A DNA stretch of 64,000 bases from Streptococcus porcinus (GTDB taxonomy: Bacteria; Bacillota; Bacilli; Lactobacillales; Streptococcaceae). Positions 30,855 through 39,809 of the stretch are shown in pieces (positions within the stretch are counted from its first letter, which is position 1; the number at the start of each line of letters is the position of its first letter). The stretch spans positions 77,501 through 141,500 of the forward strand of contig NZ_LS483388.1 in the NCBI RefSeq assembly GCF_900475415.1, given 5' to 3'. Under the pieces are notes generated by a model. It worked only from the letters and a program-made list of their open reading frames with translations, made no database searches and had not been told where the DNA came from. Made by a program: the position numbers and the translations under genes.

Positions 30855-31821
30855 AAAACAGGCCAAATTAATCCAACTCTTACATAATTTAAGTCAAAGT
30901 GGTTTTAATCTAGCAGAGATGATCGCCTTCTTAGAAAAAACACAGATCTTAGACCGAAAACATCTTAGCTTGATGAAGACTGATTTGTTAAATGGATGTA
31001 GTTTATCAGAAATGATGAGGCATTTAGGATTTCCTGATGGAATTATTACCCAACTAAGTTTAGCTGAAGCTCATGGCAATACCAAAAAATGTTTGGGTAA
31101 AATTGAAGACTATCTAGTACAGACGCAAAAGATTAGGCAAAAGACAATTGAAGTCGTGACCTATCCCATCATTCTCCTTACTTTTTTAATTTTAATCATC
31201 CTGGGCTTGAGACATTACTTAATGCCTCAGATGGAGAAACAAAGCACTTTGACCTATTTTCTCAATAATTTCCCAGTTTACCTCCTAAGTTTGTCAATTA
31301 TTCTTCTGCTTACGGTCATTGCTTTGGTGATCAGATGGCGTAAACTTGGAAAGATGAAACAGATGATACAATACAGTCAGATTCCTTTGTTGGCACCCTT
31401 CCTAAAGCTCTATATGACGGCTTTTTATGCCCGTGAATGGGGGAATTTAATTAGTCAAGGTATCGAACTGAGTCAAATAGTAACCATTATGAGTATTGAA
31501 AAATCTGATTTGATAAAAGAAATAGGTTTAGATATGAGACAATCATTTCTTGAAGGGCAGAGTTTCCACGAAAAAGTAAGGGGATATCCTTTTTTTAGTG
31601 ATGAGTTGAGTTTGATGATTGAATATGGTGAAATCAAAGGGAAATTAGGTCAGGAGCTAGATATTTATGGCCAACTGACATGGGATGCTTATTTTAGAAA
31701 ACTCTTCCAAGCGACACAGATTATCCAACCTTTCATATTTATGATTGTCGCCCTGATTATTGTAATGATTTATGCCGCTATGCTATTACCTATGTATAAC
31801 ACAATTGGAGGAACAATTTAA
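30787..31821 (+). CDS. comYB: Competence pilus platform protein ComYB/ComGB
   Basis: A polytopic GspF-family membrane protein, about 344 residues, with membrane segments near residues 140-160, 180-200 and 320-340. It anchors the ATPase and pilin assembly. The start is not clear: the frame opens at 30730, but by family pattern (YLQKDISL, then KKQAKLIQLL) a TTG at 30787 or 30799, inside comYA, is most likely. It overlaps comYC in TAATG. Confidence 0.88.
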   Translation: MITYLQKDISLNNRHSRKKLATKKQAKLIQLLHNLSQSGFNLAEMIAFLEKTQILDRKHLSLMKTDLLNGCSLSEMMRHLGFPDGIITQLSLAEAHGNTKKCLGKIEDYLVQTQKIRQKTIEVVTYPIILLTFLILIILGLRHYLMPQMEKQSTLTYFLNNFPVYLLSLSIILLLTVIALVIRWRKLGKMKQMIQYSQIPLLAPFLKLYMTAFYAREWGNLISQGIELSQIVTIMSIEKSDLIKEIGLDMRQSFLEGQSFHEKVRGYPFFSDELSLMIEYGEIKGKLGQELDIYGQLTWDAYFRKLFQATQIIQPFIFMIVALIIVMIYAAMLLPMYNTIGGTI

Positions 31822-32147
31822 TGCAGAAATTAGGAAACAAAATAAAAGATGTCAGTCTAGAAGGATTCACTTTACTAGAAATGTTACTGGTCTTATTAAT
31901 CATTAGTGTACTCATGCTCCTCTTTATTCCCAACCTAAACAAACAAAAAGATATGGTTACGGATAAAGGTAAGGCTGCAGTTGTAAAAATTGTTGATAAC
32001 CAAGCAGAACTCTATGAGCTAAATCAAGGTGCTAGTCCCAAATTGAGTGAATTGGAAAATAAAGGGGACATTAGTAAAGAGCAAGCAAAAGCCTATCGAG
32101 ACTATTATGTTAAACATGACAACAAAAATCGTAAAGTGCAAGATTAG
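31821..32147 (+). CDS. comYC: Major competence pilin ComYC/ComGC
   Basis: A 108-residue type IV-like major pilin. The class III signal is GFTLLEMLLVLLIISVL, with cleavage by the prepilin peptidase expected between Gly and Phe near residue 15. The hydrophobic helix and basic C-terminal region follow. Its ATG overlaps the comYB stop (TAATG), giving tight coupling. Confidence 0.93.
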   Translation: MQKLGNKIKDVSLEGFTLLEMLLVLLIISVLMLLFIPNLNKQKDMVTDKGKAAVVKIVDNQAELYELNQGASPKLSELENKGDISKEQAKAYRDYYVKHDNKNRKVQD

Positions 32148-32535
32148 AGCCTTTACTTTATTGGAAAGTATTACCTGCCTATGGGTGACTTGTTTGATGA
32201 TTTCACTCATGTCTCATTCAGTCACAGGGATTTATCAAACAATTGAGAAGCATTTATTCTTTATCAGCTTTGAAAATTTTTATCGTCATAGCCAAAAAAT
32301 AAGCGTTTTAAATCAAGAAGAAAGTTATCTTGTCTTTTCGAAACATAATATCAGTTGTAGTAAAAGAACATTAGAAATCCCTAGTCAGATAAAGCTTTTG
32401 TATCAAAATAAAATAAGGTTGAATAAACAAGGGGGAAATCACTCATTAGCTACAATTGCTTTTCAAACCAAGCAAGGAGTACTTACTTATAAATTACATT
32501 TGGGAAGTGGAACATATCAAAAAACGACAGGTTAA
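32116..32535 (+). CDS. comYD: Competence minor pseudopilin ComYD/ComGD
   Basis: About 139 residues with the prepilin-type segment RAFTLLESITCLWVTCLM. Here the residue before Phe is Ala instead of Gly, as also happens in other streptococcal ComGD proteins. It overlaps comYC by about 30 bases. Two ATG codons (32107, 32116) could start it, and neither has a strong ribosome-binding site, which suggests translational coupling. Confidence 0.85.
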   Translation: MTTKIVKCKIRAFTLLESITCLWVTCLMISLMSHSVTGIYQTIEKHLFFISFENFYRHSQKISVLNQEESYLVFSKHNISCSKRTLEIPSQIKLLYQNKIRLNKQGGNHSLATIAFQTKQGVLTYKLHLGSGTYQKTTG

Positions 32536-32800
32536 AGCCTATATTTTATATGAGAGTTTACTGGCAACAGTAATCCTTATCTTTATTGTGACACTTTTTA
32601 TGAGTGCCATTAGTAGACAACAAAGAGAAATTGCTAGAATGCGTCATCGTCAAGAAGCTATGGCAGTGGCATTAATGGCGGTTCAAACAAAGCAGGATCA
32701 ATTGCAAGTAAATGGTTGTCGTATCCATATATTTAAGAATCAAAAGGGACTTAGTATTAGTGAAAATCATCAAGAAATATTTAGGATTAAAAGAAAATAA
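32507..32800 (+). CDS. comYE: Competence minor pseudopilin ComYE/ComGE
   Basis: About 97 residues with an N-terminal hydrophobic helix (KAYILYESLLATVILIFIVTLF), matching the ComGE position and size. Part of the frame runs back to 32456, but a GTG at 32507 overlapping the comYD end gives the expected length. Nothing in the sequence fixes the start with certainty. The product probably helps to prime the pilus tip. Confidence 0.78.
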   Translation: MEHIKKRQVKAYILYESLLATVILIFIVTLFMSAISRQQREIARMRHRQEAMAVALMAVQTKQDQLQVNGCRIHIFKNQKGLSISENHQEIFRIKRK

Positions 32801-33221
32801 TGCTTCAGCCTTCACCCTTATGGAATCTTTAATTGCTTTAATTGTTATTTCGGGAACACTTTTGGTCTACCAAGGGTTATCGCACTCGGTTTTATCGCAT
32901 ATAACCTATTTAAGAGAAAGTGATCAGGATAAATGGTTATTATTTACTCATCAATTTCGTTCCGAATGCAGAGGAGCGCGCTTTCGAAGTGTCCGAGACA
33001 ATCGGCTTTATATTGAAAAAGATGGTAAAGAACTAGCTTTTGGTTATACTGGCAAAAAAGATTTCCGAAAGGCTTCGGCGCAGTGGCAGGGATATCATCC
33101 CATGTTACTTAATCTCTCAAATGTCCATATTTCTGAGCATGCGCAGCGAATAACACTTGTTCTAAAGTGGCCAAGTGGTTTGGAAAGGACCTTTATTTAT
33201 GATTTTAAAGAAAAATCTTAA
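32760..33221 (+). CDS. comYF: Competence minor pseudopilin ComYF/ComGF
   Basis: About 153 residues, with SAFTLMESLIALIVISGTLL as the prepilin-like helix and the C-terminal half rich in charged strands, as in ComGF. GTG 32760 follows AAAAGGG and overlaps comYE by 41 bases. It is one of the minor pilins needed for DNA uptake. Confidence 0.83.
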   Translation: MKIIKKYLGLKENNASAFTLMESLIALIVISGTLLVYQGLSHSVLSHITYLRESDQDKWLLFTHQFRSECRGARFRSVRDNRLYIEKDGKELAFGYTGKKDFRKASAQWQGYHPMLLNLSNVHISEHAQRITLVLKWPSGLERTFIYDFKEKS

Positions 33222-33597
33222 GGCTGGGGTGCTTCTCTATACTATTGTTATCAGTACAGTTTTCATTTGCCTGATACAGGTTTACTTAGCTCAGATTCAG
33301 GATTTTAAAAGAGAACATCAAGTACAGGTTTCTAACTTGACAGCACATTTAATAGGAGAAATGACGAAAGAACTAGCTGAGGGTTCAAGTGGTGAGTTGC
33401 AGTTTGAGCAAGGACAGGCCCGTTATCAGCTTGAGGAAGACAAATTGAAAGTTTCTGTATCTTTGAAAAGTGGTCAGAGCTATCATTTTGATTACCTAAC
33501 TTTACAAGCCCGAGCGGCACGTTCAGAACTTGAAGTGAAAGGAAAGCATCTTAACAAGAAAAAAACAAAAAAAGTTAAATTACCCACCATTCCCTGA
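33199..33597 (+). CDS. comYG: Competence minor pseudopilin ComYG/ComGG
   Basis: About 132 residues with an N-terminal membrane helix (AGVLLYTIVISTVFICLI) but without the FTLxE signature, which is usual for ComGG. The C-terminus is Lys-rich. ATG 33199 has GGAAAGG upstream and overlaps comYF by 23 bases. It closes the pilus cluster; every reading frame from comYA to here is intact. Confidence 0.82.
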   Translation: MILKKNLKAGVLLYTIVISTVFICLIQVYLAQIQDFKREHQVQVSNLTAHLIGEMTKELAEGSSGELQFEQGQARYQLEEDKLKVSVSLKSGQSYHFDYLTLQARAARSELEVKGKHLNKKKTKKVKLPTIP

Positions 33598-33641
33598 ATG
33601 CCTTTCTTTTCTTTTAACAGTTATTTTGATATGATAGCTTT

Positions 33642-34598
33642 ATGAACTTTGAAAAAATTGAGAAAGCCTATGAGCTTATTTTGGAGAACAGCCAACTCAT
33701 TGAAAATGAGATTAAGACGCATATTTATGATGCTTTAATTGAGCAGAATGCCTATTATTTAGGAGCTGATGGAGCAAGTGAACAGGTCTTGAAAAATAAT
33801 GGTGACTTATATGCTTTAAACTTGAGTAAGGAAGAGTGGCGACGCGCCTTTCAGTTTGTTTTTATAAAGGCAGGCCAGACGGAAAAATTACAAGCTAATC
33901 ACCAATTTACCCCAGACAGTATTGCTTTTATCATGCTTTTTTTGATGGAGCAGTTGCATAGTGGAAATAGTTTGGATGTGATTGAGATTGGTAGTGGGAC
34001 AGGGAATCTTGCTCAGACACTACTAAATAACAGTCTTAAGAAAATCGACTACTTAGGTTTGGAGTTAGATGATTTATTGATTGATTTGTCAGCCAGTATA
34101 GCTGAGGTCATGAAGTCCTCTGCAACTTTTCTTCAAGAAGATGCTGTTCGCCCGCAAGTACTAAAAGAAAGTGACATTATCATTAGTGATTTACCTGTTG
34201 GTTATTATCCGAATGATGAGATTGCAAGTCGCTATCAGGTGGCAAGTGCTGAGGGACATACTTATGCTCATCATTTATTGATGGAGCAATCATTGAAGTA
34301 TCTCAAAAATAATGGCTTTGCGATTTTCTTAGCACCAAGTAATCTCTTAAACAGTTCTCAAAGTGATTTGTTGAAAAAATGGTTAAAAGACTATGCTCAG
34401 CTTAGAGTGGTCGTGACCCTGCCAGACTCTATTTTTGGCAATCAAGCAAATGCAAAATCCATTATCGTTCTACAAAAGAACACTGAAAAAAATGGTGAAA
34501 CTTTTGTTTACCCACTGACTGATTTACAATCACCACAGACGGTTCAAAGGTTCATGGAAGAATTCAAAAAATGGAAACAAGATAATGTTTTTTCATAA
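33642..34598 (+). CDS. comYH: Class I SAM-dependent methyltransferase, ComYH/YtxK-like
   Basis: A 318-residue protein of the N6-adenine methylase fold. The SAM-binding motif is VIEIGSGTGNLAQ near residue 111, and the catalytic-type motif is SDLPVGYYP (in place of NPPY) near residue 185. It is found in this position after comYG in streptococci and matches YtxK of Bacillus. No restriction partner or target domain is seen, so its methyl acceptor is unknown. It lies 44 bases after comYG and 55 before ackA. Confidence 0.82.
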   Translation: MNFEKIEKAYELILENSQLIENEIKTHIYDALIEQNAYYLGADGASEQVLKNNGDLYALNLSKEEWRRAFQFVFIKAGQTEKLQANHQFTPDSIAFIMLFLMEQLHSGNSLDVIEIGSGTGNLAQTLLNNSLKKIDYLGLELDDLLIDLSASIAEVMKSSATFLQEDAVRPQVLKESDIIISDLPVGYYPNDEIASRYQVASAEGHTYAHHLLMEQSLKYLKNNGFAIFLAPSNLLNSSQSDLLKKWLKDYAQLRVVVTLPDSIFGNQANAKSIIVLQKNTEKNGETFVYPLTDLQSPQTVQRFMEEFKKWKQDNVFS

Positions 34599-34607
34599 AA
34601 TTTTTGA

Positions 34608-34640
34608 TATAATATTATAGTATTACAGAAAACGATTTCA
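34608..34640 (+). promoter_or_regulatory. ackA promoter -10 and cre-like box
   Basis: TATAAT at 34608-34613 with TGA just before it, then AGAAAACGATTTCA at 34627-34640, which differs from the CcpA consensus TGWAANCGNTNWCA only at its first base. The box lies in the early transcribed region, where CcpA would repress. Confidence 0.5.
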
Positions 34641-34653
34641 AGAGAGGTTAACA

Positions 34654-35847
34654 ATGTCAAAAACAATTGCAATTAATGCTGGTAGTTCAAGTCTGAAATG
34701 GCAACTTTATCAAATGCCTGAAGAAACAGTTCTAGCACAAGGGATTATCGAACGTATTGGTTTGAAAGATTCCATTTCAACTGTAAAATTTGATGGTAAT
34801 AAAGAAGTTCAAGTTACGGATATTCCAGACCACACAGTGGCTGTAAAAATTCTTTTAAATGACCTCATTCATTTTAATATTATTTCTGCTTATGATGAAA
34901 TTACAGGTGTGGGACATCGTATCGTAGCAGGTGGTGAATATTTTACAGATTCAGTTTTGGTTGATGACAAAGTTGTAGAACAAGTTGAGGAATTATCTGC
35001 ACTTGCACCACTACACAATCCTGGAGCTGCTGCTGGTATTCGTGCTTTCCGTGATATTTTACCAGATATTACAAGCGTTTGTGTGTTTGACAATGCCTAT
35101 CACATGACAATGAAAAAACATACTTATATGTATCCTATCCCACAAAAATATTATACTGACTACAAAGTCCGTAAATATGGAGCACACGGGACAAGCCATA
35201 AGTATGTTGCGCAAGAAGCGGCTAAGATGCTTGGTCGTCCACTAGAAGAGTTGAAGATTATTACAGCCCACATTGGGAACGGTGTTTCTATCACAGCAAA
35301 CTATCATGGTGAATCAGTTGATACTTCTATGGGCTTTACTCCACTTGCTGGACCAATGATGGGAACTCGCTCAGGAGACGTGGATCCTGCTATTATTCCT
35401 TATCTTATTGAGCGTGACCCTGAATTAAAAGATGCTGCAGATGCTATCAATATGCTTAACAAGCAATCTGGTTTAGGTGGTGTGTCTGGTATTTCAAGTG
35501 ATATGCGTGACATTGAAGACGGAGTTCAAGCTAACCATCCAGATGCTGTATTAGCTTATAATATGTTTGTTGATCGTATCAAAAAATATATTGGTCAATA
35601 CTTTGCTGTTTTAAATGGTGCAGATGCTTTAGTATTCACAGCCGGTATGGGTGAAAACGGACCACTTGTTCGCCAAGATGTTATTGAAGGTATGACGTGG
35701 TTTGGTATGGAACTTGATCCAGAGAAAAATGTTTTTGGCTACCGCGGTGATATTTCAACACCGGATTCTAAAGTTAAAGTCTTGGTAATTTCTACTGATG
35801 AAGAACTTTGTATCGCACGTGATGTTGAGCGCCTAAGACAAAAATAA
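34654..35847 (+). CDS. ackA: Acetate kinase
   Basis: A 397-residue ASKHA-family kinase that makes ATP and acetate from acetyl phosphate in mixed-acid fermentation. The first phosphate motif is [13 protein letters not shown], the substrate His/Arg region is [11 protein letters not shown], and [10 protein letters not shown] and [10 protein letters not shown] are the nucleotide-binding motifs. GAGAGG is placed well before the ATG. It has its own promoter and a strong terminator. Confidence 0.97.
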   Translation: MSKTIAINAGSSSLKWQLYQMPEETVLAQGIIERIGLKDSISTVKFDGNKEVQVTDIPDHTVAVKILLNDLIHFNIISAYDEITGVGHRIVAGGEYFTDSVLVDDKVVEQVEELSALAPLHNPGAAAGIRAFRDILPDITSVCVFDNAYHMTMKKHTYMYPIPQKYYTDYKVRKYGAHGTSHKYVAQEAAKMLGRPLEELKIITAHIGNGVSITANYHGESVDTSMGFTPLAGPMMGTRSGDVDPAIIPYLIERDPELKDAADAINMLNKQSGLGGVSGISSDMRDIEDGVQANHPDAVLAYNMFVDRIKKYIGQYFAVLNGADALVFTAGMGENGPLVRQDVIEGMTWFGMELDPEKNVFGYRGDISTPDSKVKVLVISTDEELCIARDVERLRQK

Positions 35848-35887
35848 GTAGAGATTTTAGGATTTAATTACCTTTGATTAAATCTCA

Positions 35888-35932
35888 GAGTGAAGAAAAT
35901 GTTTCGATGAGCGTTTTTCTTCGCTCTTTTTT
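35888..35932 (+). terminator. ackA terminator
   Basis: GAGTGAAGAAAA (35888-35899) pairs with TTTTCTTCGCTC ending near 35926 (12 bp, one G-U), followed by a T-run. It lies 40 bases after the ackA stop. Confidence 0.85.
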
Positions 35933-36047
35933 GAATTTAGGGAAAAGTATAATGGATAGTCTTTTCCTAGAAATCATTGAATTAGTTTTGTTAGAAACAG
36001 GTTTTATCGAGGAATACTATTTCTTCGCCTTTGGTGAGAATTTTTTA

Positions 36048-36100
36048 TTGACAAATAAAGTAAAGTAGACTATACTTTTTATGTAAAGCTCGTTTTACAT
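36048..36100 (+). promoter_or_regulatory. Promoter with two inverted repeats ahead of the XRE gene
   Basis: TTGACA (36048-36053), 17 bases, TATACT (36071-36076). AAAGTA (36062-36067) and TACTTT (36073-36078) form a palindrome across the -10. ATGTAAA (36081-36087) and TTTACAT (36094-36100) form a second one just downstream. Both look like sites for the XRE protein encoded next. Confidence 0.65.
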
Positions 36101-36111
36101 TTGGAGGGAAT

Positions 36112-36321
36112 ATGAAAAATAATTTACAAGAACTCCGAAAGACAAATAAACTTAGTCAGGCAGAGTTGGCAGATGCAATGAGTGTTACTCGCCAAACCAT
36201 TATCTCTCTTGAAAAGGGGCGTTATAATGCTTCTTTAGAACTAGCCTTTAAACTAGCGCGTTATTTTCATTTGACGATTGAAGACATCTTTTACTTTGAG
36301 GAAAGCAGGGAAGACGAATGA
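36112..36321 (+). CDS. XRE-family (Cro/CI-type) transcriptional regulator
   Basis: A 69-residue one-domain helix-turn-helix protein. The DNA-binding unit is LSQAELADAMSVTRQTIISLEKGRYNAS (about residues 14-41), and the remainder matches small YozG/Cro-type regulators. GGAGGG precedes the ATG. It heads a three-gene run with two membrane protein genes, and two inverted repeats over its promoter suggest that it represses itself. Confidence 0.88.
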   Translation: MKNNLQELRKTNKLSQAELADAMSVTRQTIISLEKGRYNASLELAFKLARYFHLTIEDIFYFEESREDE

Positions 36322-36770
36322 GTACTAATATTATCAAGACGATCACTAAAGAAAAAAGTATGTCAGAGTTTACTAAAATTTACCGCACAAGAGCTATCGT
36401 GGGCATCTTAATAGCGCTGGTTTTAATTATTCTTAATTTGAGTATTCAATTTTCGTCCTACACAAAAGGATTTGTCTTGGGTATGTCTTTGGCTTTATTT
36501 GTTTTGGCGATTCGAAAATATATGGTACTACATGATGCAAGGCGACTTAAGGCGATGTATATTAAGAGTAGAGATGAACGACAACGTGTTATCTTTTTAA
36601 TCTCTTCTGCTTTTACCCTTGCATTGCAAATTATTTTTATAATAGTTTTCTTGTGCTTGAATGCTTTTTTTGAGATGACCTTTGACTTTCGACTTTTGTT
36701 AGTCTGTGATTTATATTTGCTTATTCTTTCCCTTTTTGGGATGGAAATGCTGTTGCAACGAATGATGTAA
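36318..36770 (+). CDS. Integral membrane protein of unknown function
   Basis: A 150-residue protein with four hydrophobic segments (about residues 27-45, 50-65, 92-115 and 123-142) and a basic loop between the second and third. Its ATG overlaps the stop of the XRE gene (ATGA), so the two are co-translated, an arrangement common to XRE/DUF-membrane protein pairs in Firmicutes. I do not recognise the function; sensing or modulating the regulator is a guess. Confidence 0.75.
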   Translation: MSTNIIKTITKEKSMSEFTKIYRTRAIVGILIALVLIILNLSIQFSSYTKGFVLGMSLALFVLAIRKYMVLHDARRLKAMYIKSRDERQRVIFLISSAFTLALQIIFIIVFLCLNAFFEMTFDFRLLLVCDLYLLILSLFGMEMLLQRMM

Positions 36771-36779
36771 GGAGAAAAA

Positions 36780-37421
36780 ATGCAAACTTTTTTATCAAAA
36801 CTAAAATGGATTTTCTTAGCTATCGCTATCCTCGTAGTTGAGCAGGCGCCTCTGCTTTTAATAAAAAAAGGGCAAGCTCTTTGGCAGGTTTTAGTCTTAA
36901 CCCTTGTGATGTTAGCCATCGCCATTGGGGGCTTGTGGCTTGCTAAGAAACTTGGTTTCTTTGCTACTAAGAAAGTGAGTGATTACGGCCCAGCCTTGTG
37001 GGTTGGGTTAGGATTTGTCGTATTAACAGTCGTTAAGGCTATTGGTGCTATGCTTCTCTTTTTTGAGCATGGCGCAAAAGCAAATACTACCAACCAGGCT
37101 ATGTTGGAAAATGCTGGACTTCATCCCCTCCTTCTTTTTATGCTAGCTGCAGTTGTAGCACCAATGATTGAAGAACTTATTTTCCGTGGGCTTGTTTATG
37201 GTAAAACCTTTGGCCGACACTCTTGGTTAGGGCTCGTTTTAAGTAGTTTTCTATTTGGTCTTATCCACATGCCGTCAGATATTGGTTCATGGGTCATCTA
37301 TGGTGGAATGGGCATTATTCTAGGACTAGTCTATATGTTCACAAACAAACTTTCTTATACCATAGCCATACATGCTCTTAACAACGGTATAGCAGTTATC
37401 CTCATGCTGCTTATGCAATAA
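36780..37421 (+). CDS. CPBP-family intramembrane metalloprotease
   Basis: A 213-residue CAAX-like (Abi) membrane protease. Motif 1 is EELIFRGLVYGK near residue 133, motif 3 is FLFGLIHMPSD, and motif 4 is HALNNG. The Glu-Glu, Arg and two His residues that make the active site are all present. In lactic acid bacteria relatives protect against self-made bacteriocins or process peptides. GGAG precedes the ATG, nine bases after the previous gene, as third gene of the XRE operon. No bacteriocin gene is visible here. Confidence 0.87.
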   Translation: MQTFLSKLKWIFLAIAILVVEQAPLLLIKKGQALWQVLVLTLVMLAIAIGGLWLAKKLGFFATKKVSDYGPALWVGLGFVVLTVVKAIGAMLLFFEHGAKANTTNQAMLENAGLHPLLLFMLAAVVAPMIEELIFRGLVYGKTFGRHSWLGLVLSSFLFGLIHMPSDIGSWVIYGGMGIILGLVYMFTNKLSYTIAIHALNNGIAVILMLLMQ

Positions 37422-37431
37422 AATTAAAACG

Positions 37432-37462
37432 AAAAACAGCTAAGATCCTTAGCTGTTTTTTA
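37432..37462. terminator. Bidirectional terminator, CPBP gene and proC
   Basis: AAAAACAGCTAAG (37432-37444) pairs exactly with CTTAGCTGTTTTT (37448-37460). It serves the two converging genes. Confidence 0.88.
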
Positions 37463-37470
37463 CATAGTTT

Positions 37471-38241
37471 TTACATAAGCTTAGCTTTTTCAATCGTCTT
37501 GGTAATAGCAGAGCTGATAGCTGATGGCATCCCAGTCCGTTCAAGCTCTAGCAGCCCAGCGATAGTTGTTCCCCCCGGACTGCAAATCTTGTCAATTAAG
37601 TCATTAGGGGAGTCTTGACCCTCTAATAATTGTTGTGCGCTAGCTGTGACTGTTTCACTGATAATGTTTAAGGCTTTTTCTTTTGGCAGGCCATGTGCAA
37701 CCCCAGCTTTAGCCATAGCCTCAATAAATAAGTAAATATAGGCTGGACTTGAGCCAGCTAAGGCTGTAAAGGTATCAAAGTCTGTTTCACTAATATCAAA
37801 GCAAGAGCCAAAAGAAGTTACAATTGTTTCAGCTTGTTCTTTAGTTTCTTGATTGACTTGATCATTGCACGTTATTGCGGTGGTGCTTTTGAGGATTTGG
37901 GCATTCATGTTAGGCATGATGCGGATGAGTGGTAAGTCAGAACCAACTAGTTCAGATAGCTTAGCTAGGGAAATCCCTGCTGCCATAGACATGACTGGTT
38001 GTTTAAAGATTAAGGGTCTTAGAACAGTCTCATAGGCCTGTGGTTTTATCCCTAAAATCAAAAAATCAACTTGGTCAATTAATTCCTGATGAGACTGAGC
38101 ATAGTCGAGATTAAGCTCCGCAGCGATTTCTTTTGAGCGTTGGAGGGAAGAACCTGAAATAATAATCTGATCTGGACCTGTTTTAAGACCTTGAATGATT
38201 GCTCGAGCCATTTTTCCTACGCCGATGAAGCCTATTTTCAT
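37471..38241 (-). CDS. proC: Pyrroline-5-carboxylate reductase
   Basis: A 256-residue enzyme for the last step of proline synthesis, reducing pyrroline-5-carboxylate with NAD(P)H. It has the N-terminal dinucleotide motif IGFIGVGKMA, the central MPNMNAQ and the C-terminal signature CSPGGTTIAGLLELE. AAAGG is upstream of the ATG. It lies 17 bases after pepA on the same strand, so the two probably share a transcript, linking peptide degradation with proline supply. proA and proB are not here. Confidence 0.95.
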   Translation of the reverse strand: MKIGFIGVGKMARAIIQGLKTGPDQIIISGSSLQRSKEIAAELNLDYAQSHQELIDQVDFLILGIKPQAYETVLRPLIFKQPVMSMAAGISLAKLSELVGSDLPLIRIMPNMNAQILKSTTAITCNDQVNQETKEQAETIVTSFGSCFDISETDFDTFTALAGSSPAYIYLFIEAMAKAGVAHGLPKEKALNIISETVTASAQQLLEGQDSPNDLIDKICSPGGTTIAGLLELERTGMPSAISSAITKTIEKAKLM

Positions 38242-38258
38242 GGGAATGTTTAACCTTT

Positions 38259-39326
38259 CTAGTATTTTTTGATGAGATCAACCGTCGAACGGTCAAGTTT
38301 TTTTACGATGGCTTGAAGGTATGCTTGTGCTTCTAAGAAATCATCCATAGCATAGAGGCTTTGATGTGAGTGGATATAGCGGGCACAAACACCGATGGTT
38401 GTTGATGGGACACCTTGATTTTTCAGATGTGCCGCTCCGGCATCTGTCCCACCTTTGGCACAGTAATATTGGAATTTAATACCAGCTTCTTCGGCAGTTG
38501 TCAGCAAGAAGTCACGCATGTCTTTAAGCATGATATGGCCTGGATCATAAAAACGAAGAAGCGTGCCACCACCGATTGCCCCTTGATTGCCGTTGATATC
38601 ACCTGCAGGGGAGCAGTCAACTGCAAAGAAAAGCTCAGGATCAAATTTGGTAGTGGAAACATGTGCTCCACGTAACCCAACTTCTTCTTGGACATTAGCC
38701 CCAGCAATGAGGGTATTTTTGAGGTCTTGGTCTTTGAGCGCCTCTAGTAGTTCAGTGACCATAAGAACACCGTAGCGATTGTCCCAAGCTTTTGAGATGA
38801 TATTCTTTTGGTTAGCAGTTAAAATGGTTTCTGATTGAGGGACGATGATATCGCCTGGGGCTAAACCATAGCTTAAAGCCTCGGCTTTATCTGTAAAGCC
38901 CGCATCAAAGGTGATGTCTTCAATCTTTGGTAAGCTTGGAGCACCACTAGCGTGACGGAGGAAATGTGGGGGGACAGATCCTGAAATAACGGGGATAGCC
39001 TTGCCTTTTCGAGTATACAGGGTAAAGCGTTGAGAGCTAACAACTAGAGGGTTCCAGCCGCCGATTTCGACAACAGCCAGACTCCCATTGTCATTGATAT
39101 GACTTACCATAAAGCCGACTTCATCCATGTGAGCAGCCACCAGAATACGGGGCGCATTTTCAGCTTTACTTTCTTTAATACCAAAAATGCCACCAAGACC
39201 GTCAGTTTCTACGCGGTCAACAAGTGGTGTTATCTTTTGGCGAAGAAAGTCACGGACATTATGTTCGTAACCAGCGATACCATCTAATTCTGTTACTTCT
39301 TTAATTTTGTTAAATAAATCTGTCAT
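38259..39326 (-). CDS. pepA: Glutamyl aminopeptidase, M42 family
   Basis: A 355-residue cytosolic metallo-aminopeptidase that removes N-terminal Glu or Asp from peptides and assembles into a dodecamer in related species. Metal ligands are in VAAHMDEVGFM (His and Asp near residues 67-69), SKAWDNRYG, NVQEEVGLRG (catalytic Glu pair) and FAVDCSPAGD. The last ligand is in IHSHQSLY near residue 318. GGAG is upstream of the ATG. It is first in an operon with proC. Confidence 0.95.
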   Translation of the reverse strand: MTDLFNKIKEVTELDGIAGYEHNVRDFLRQKITPLVDRVETDGLGGIFGIKESKAENAPRILVAAHMDEVGFMVSHINDNGSLAVVEIGGWNPLVVSSQRFTLYTRKGKAIPVISGSVPPHFLRHASGAPSLPKIEDITFDAGFTDKAEALSYGLAPGDIIVPQSETILTANQKNIISKAWDNRYGVLMVTELLEALKDQDLKNTLIAGANVQEEVGLRGAHVSTTKFDPELFFAVDCSPAGDINGNQGAIGGGTLLRFYDPGHIMLKDMRDFLLTTAEEAGIKFQYYCAKGGTDAGAAHLKNQGVPSTTIGVCARYIHSHQSLYAMDDFLEAQAYLQAIVKKLDRSTVDLIKKY

Positions 39327-39512
39327 CTAAATCTCCATTCCTCCTTTAGCTGCATCTAGGACTTTTTGGTTAGAATGTAACCATTACCGAGATGATGCTA
39401 TCACCCTTATTCTACCACTTTTGAAGGCCCTTGGCTAATTGACACCTGAATTTGTGATGAACTAATAATTCTTAGTAAAGGCGTTGGCCTATTTACTAAA
39501 AAGTATGATAAA

Positions 39513-39809
39513 ATGAAAAGTATGAACAAAAAAAGAATGAAAAACCTTTCAGGGCTTGTCGGTATTTCGGCGCTAGCTGTCATAGGCTTAGCCTTAAAAA
39601 ACAAATATGAGGATTATCAAAGAGCTAAGATGACAGCTGACCTGCGTCGCTTTTTCTCTGAGATGGGACAGATTGATGTCCTCTATTTTAATGCAGCTGA
39701 ATCTGAAAAAGATTGTCATAAGGGCGGTGTCGTTTTTGCAAATGGCAGAGCTTATCGCTTTAGTTACTGTAAAGGTGATATTGTTTATGAGGAGGAGAAG
39801 CATGATTAG
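39513..39809 (+). CDS. DUF4651 family small protein
   Basis: A 98-residue protein with a basic start, one hydrophobic helix (LVGISALAVIGLAL) and a C-terminal globular part, matching the streptococcal DUF4651 family usually found before a thioredoxin gene. Function is unknown. The start could be ATG 39513 or 39522; a -10-like sequence (TATGAT, 39502-39507) is so close that the mRNA leader would be very short. It overlaps the thioredoxin gene by 8 bases. Confidence 0.72.
   Translation: MKSMNKKRMKNLSGLVGISALAVIGLALKNKYEDYQRAKMTADLRRFFSEMGQIDVLYFNAAESEKDCHKGGVVFANGRAYRFSYCKGDIVYEEEKHD

Noticed and set aside
35874..36068. Open frame of 64 codons after ackA
   Set aside because: It spans the ackA terminator and the promoter of the XRE gene and has no ribosome-binding site.
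36458..36925. Long minus-strand frame over the membrane protein gene
   Set aside because: It is a shadow of two plus-strand genes with clear starts and operon overlap; its Lys- and Ile-rich product is typical of antisense frames.
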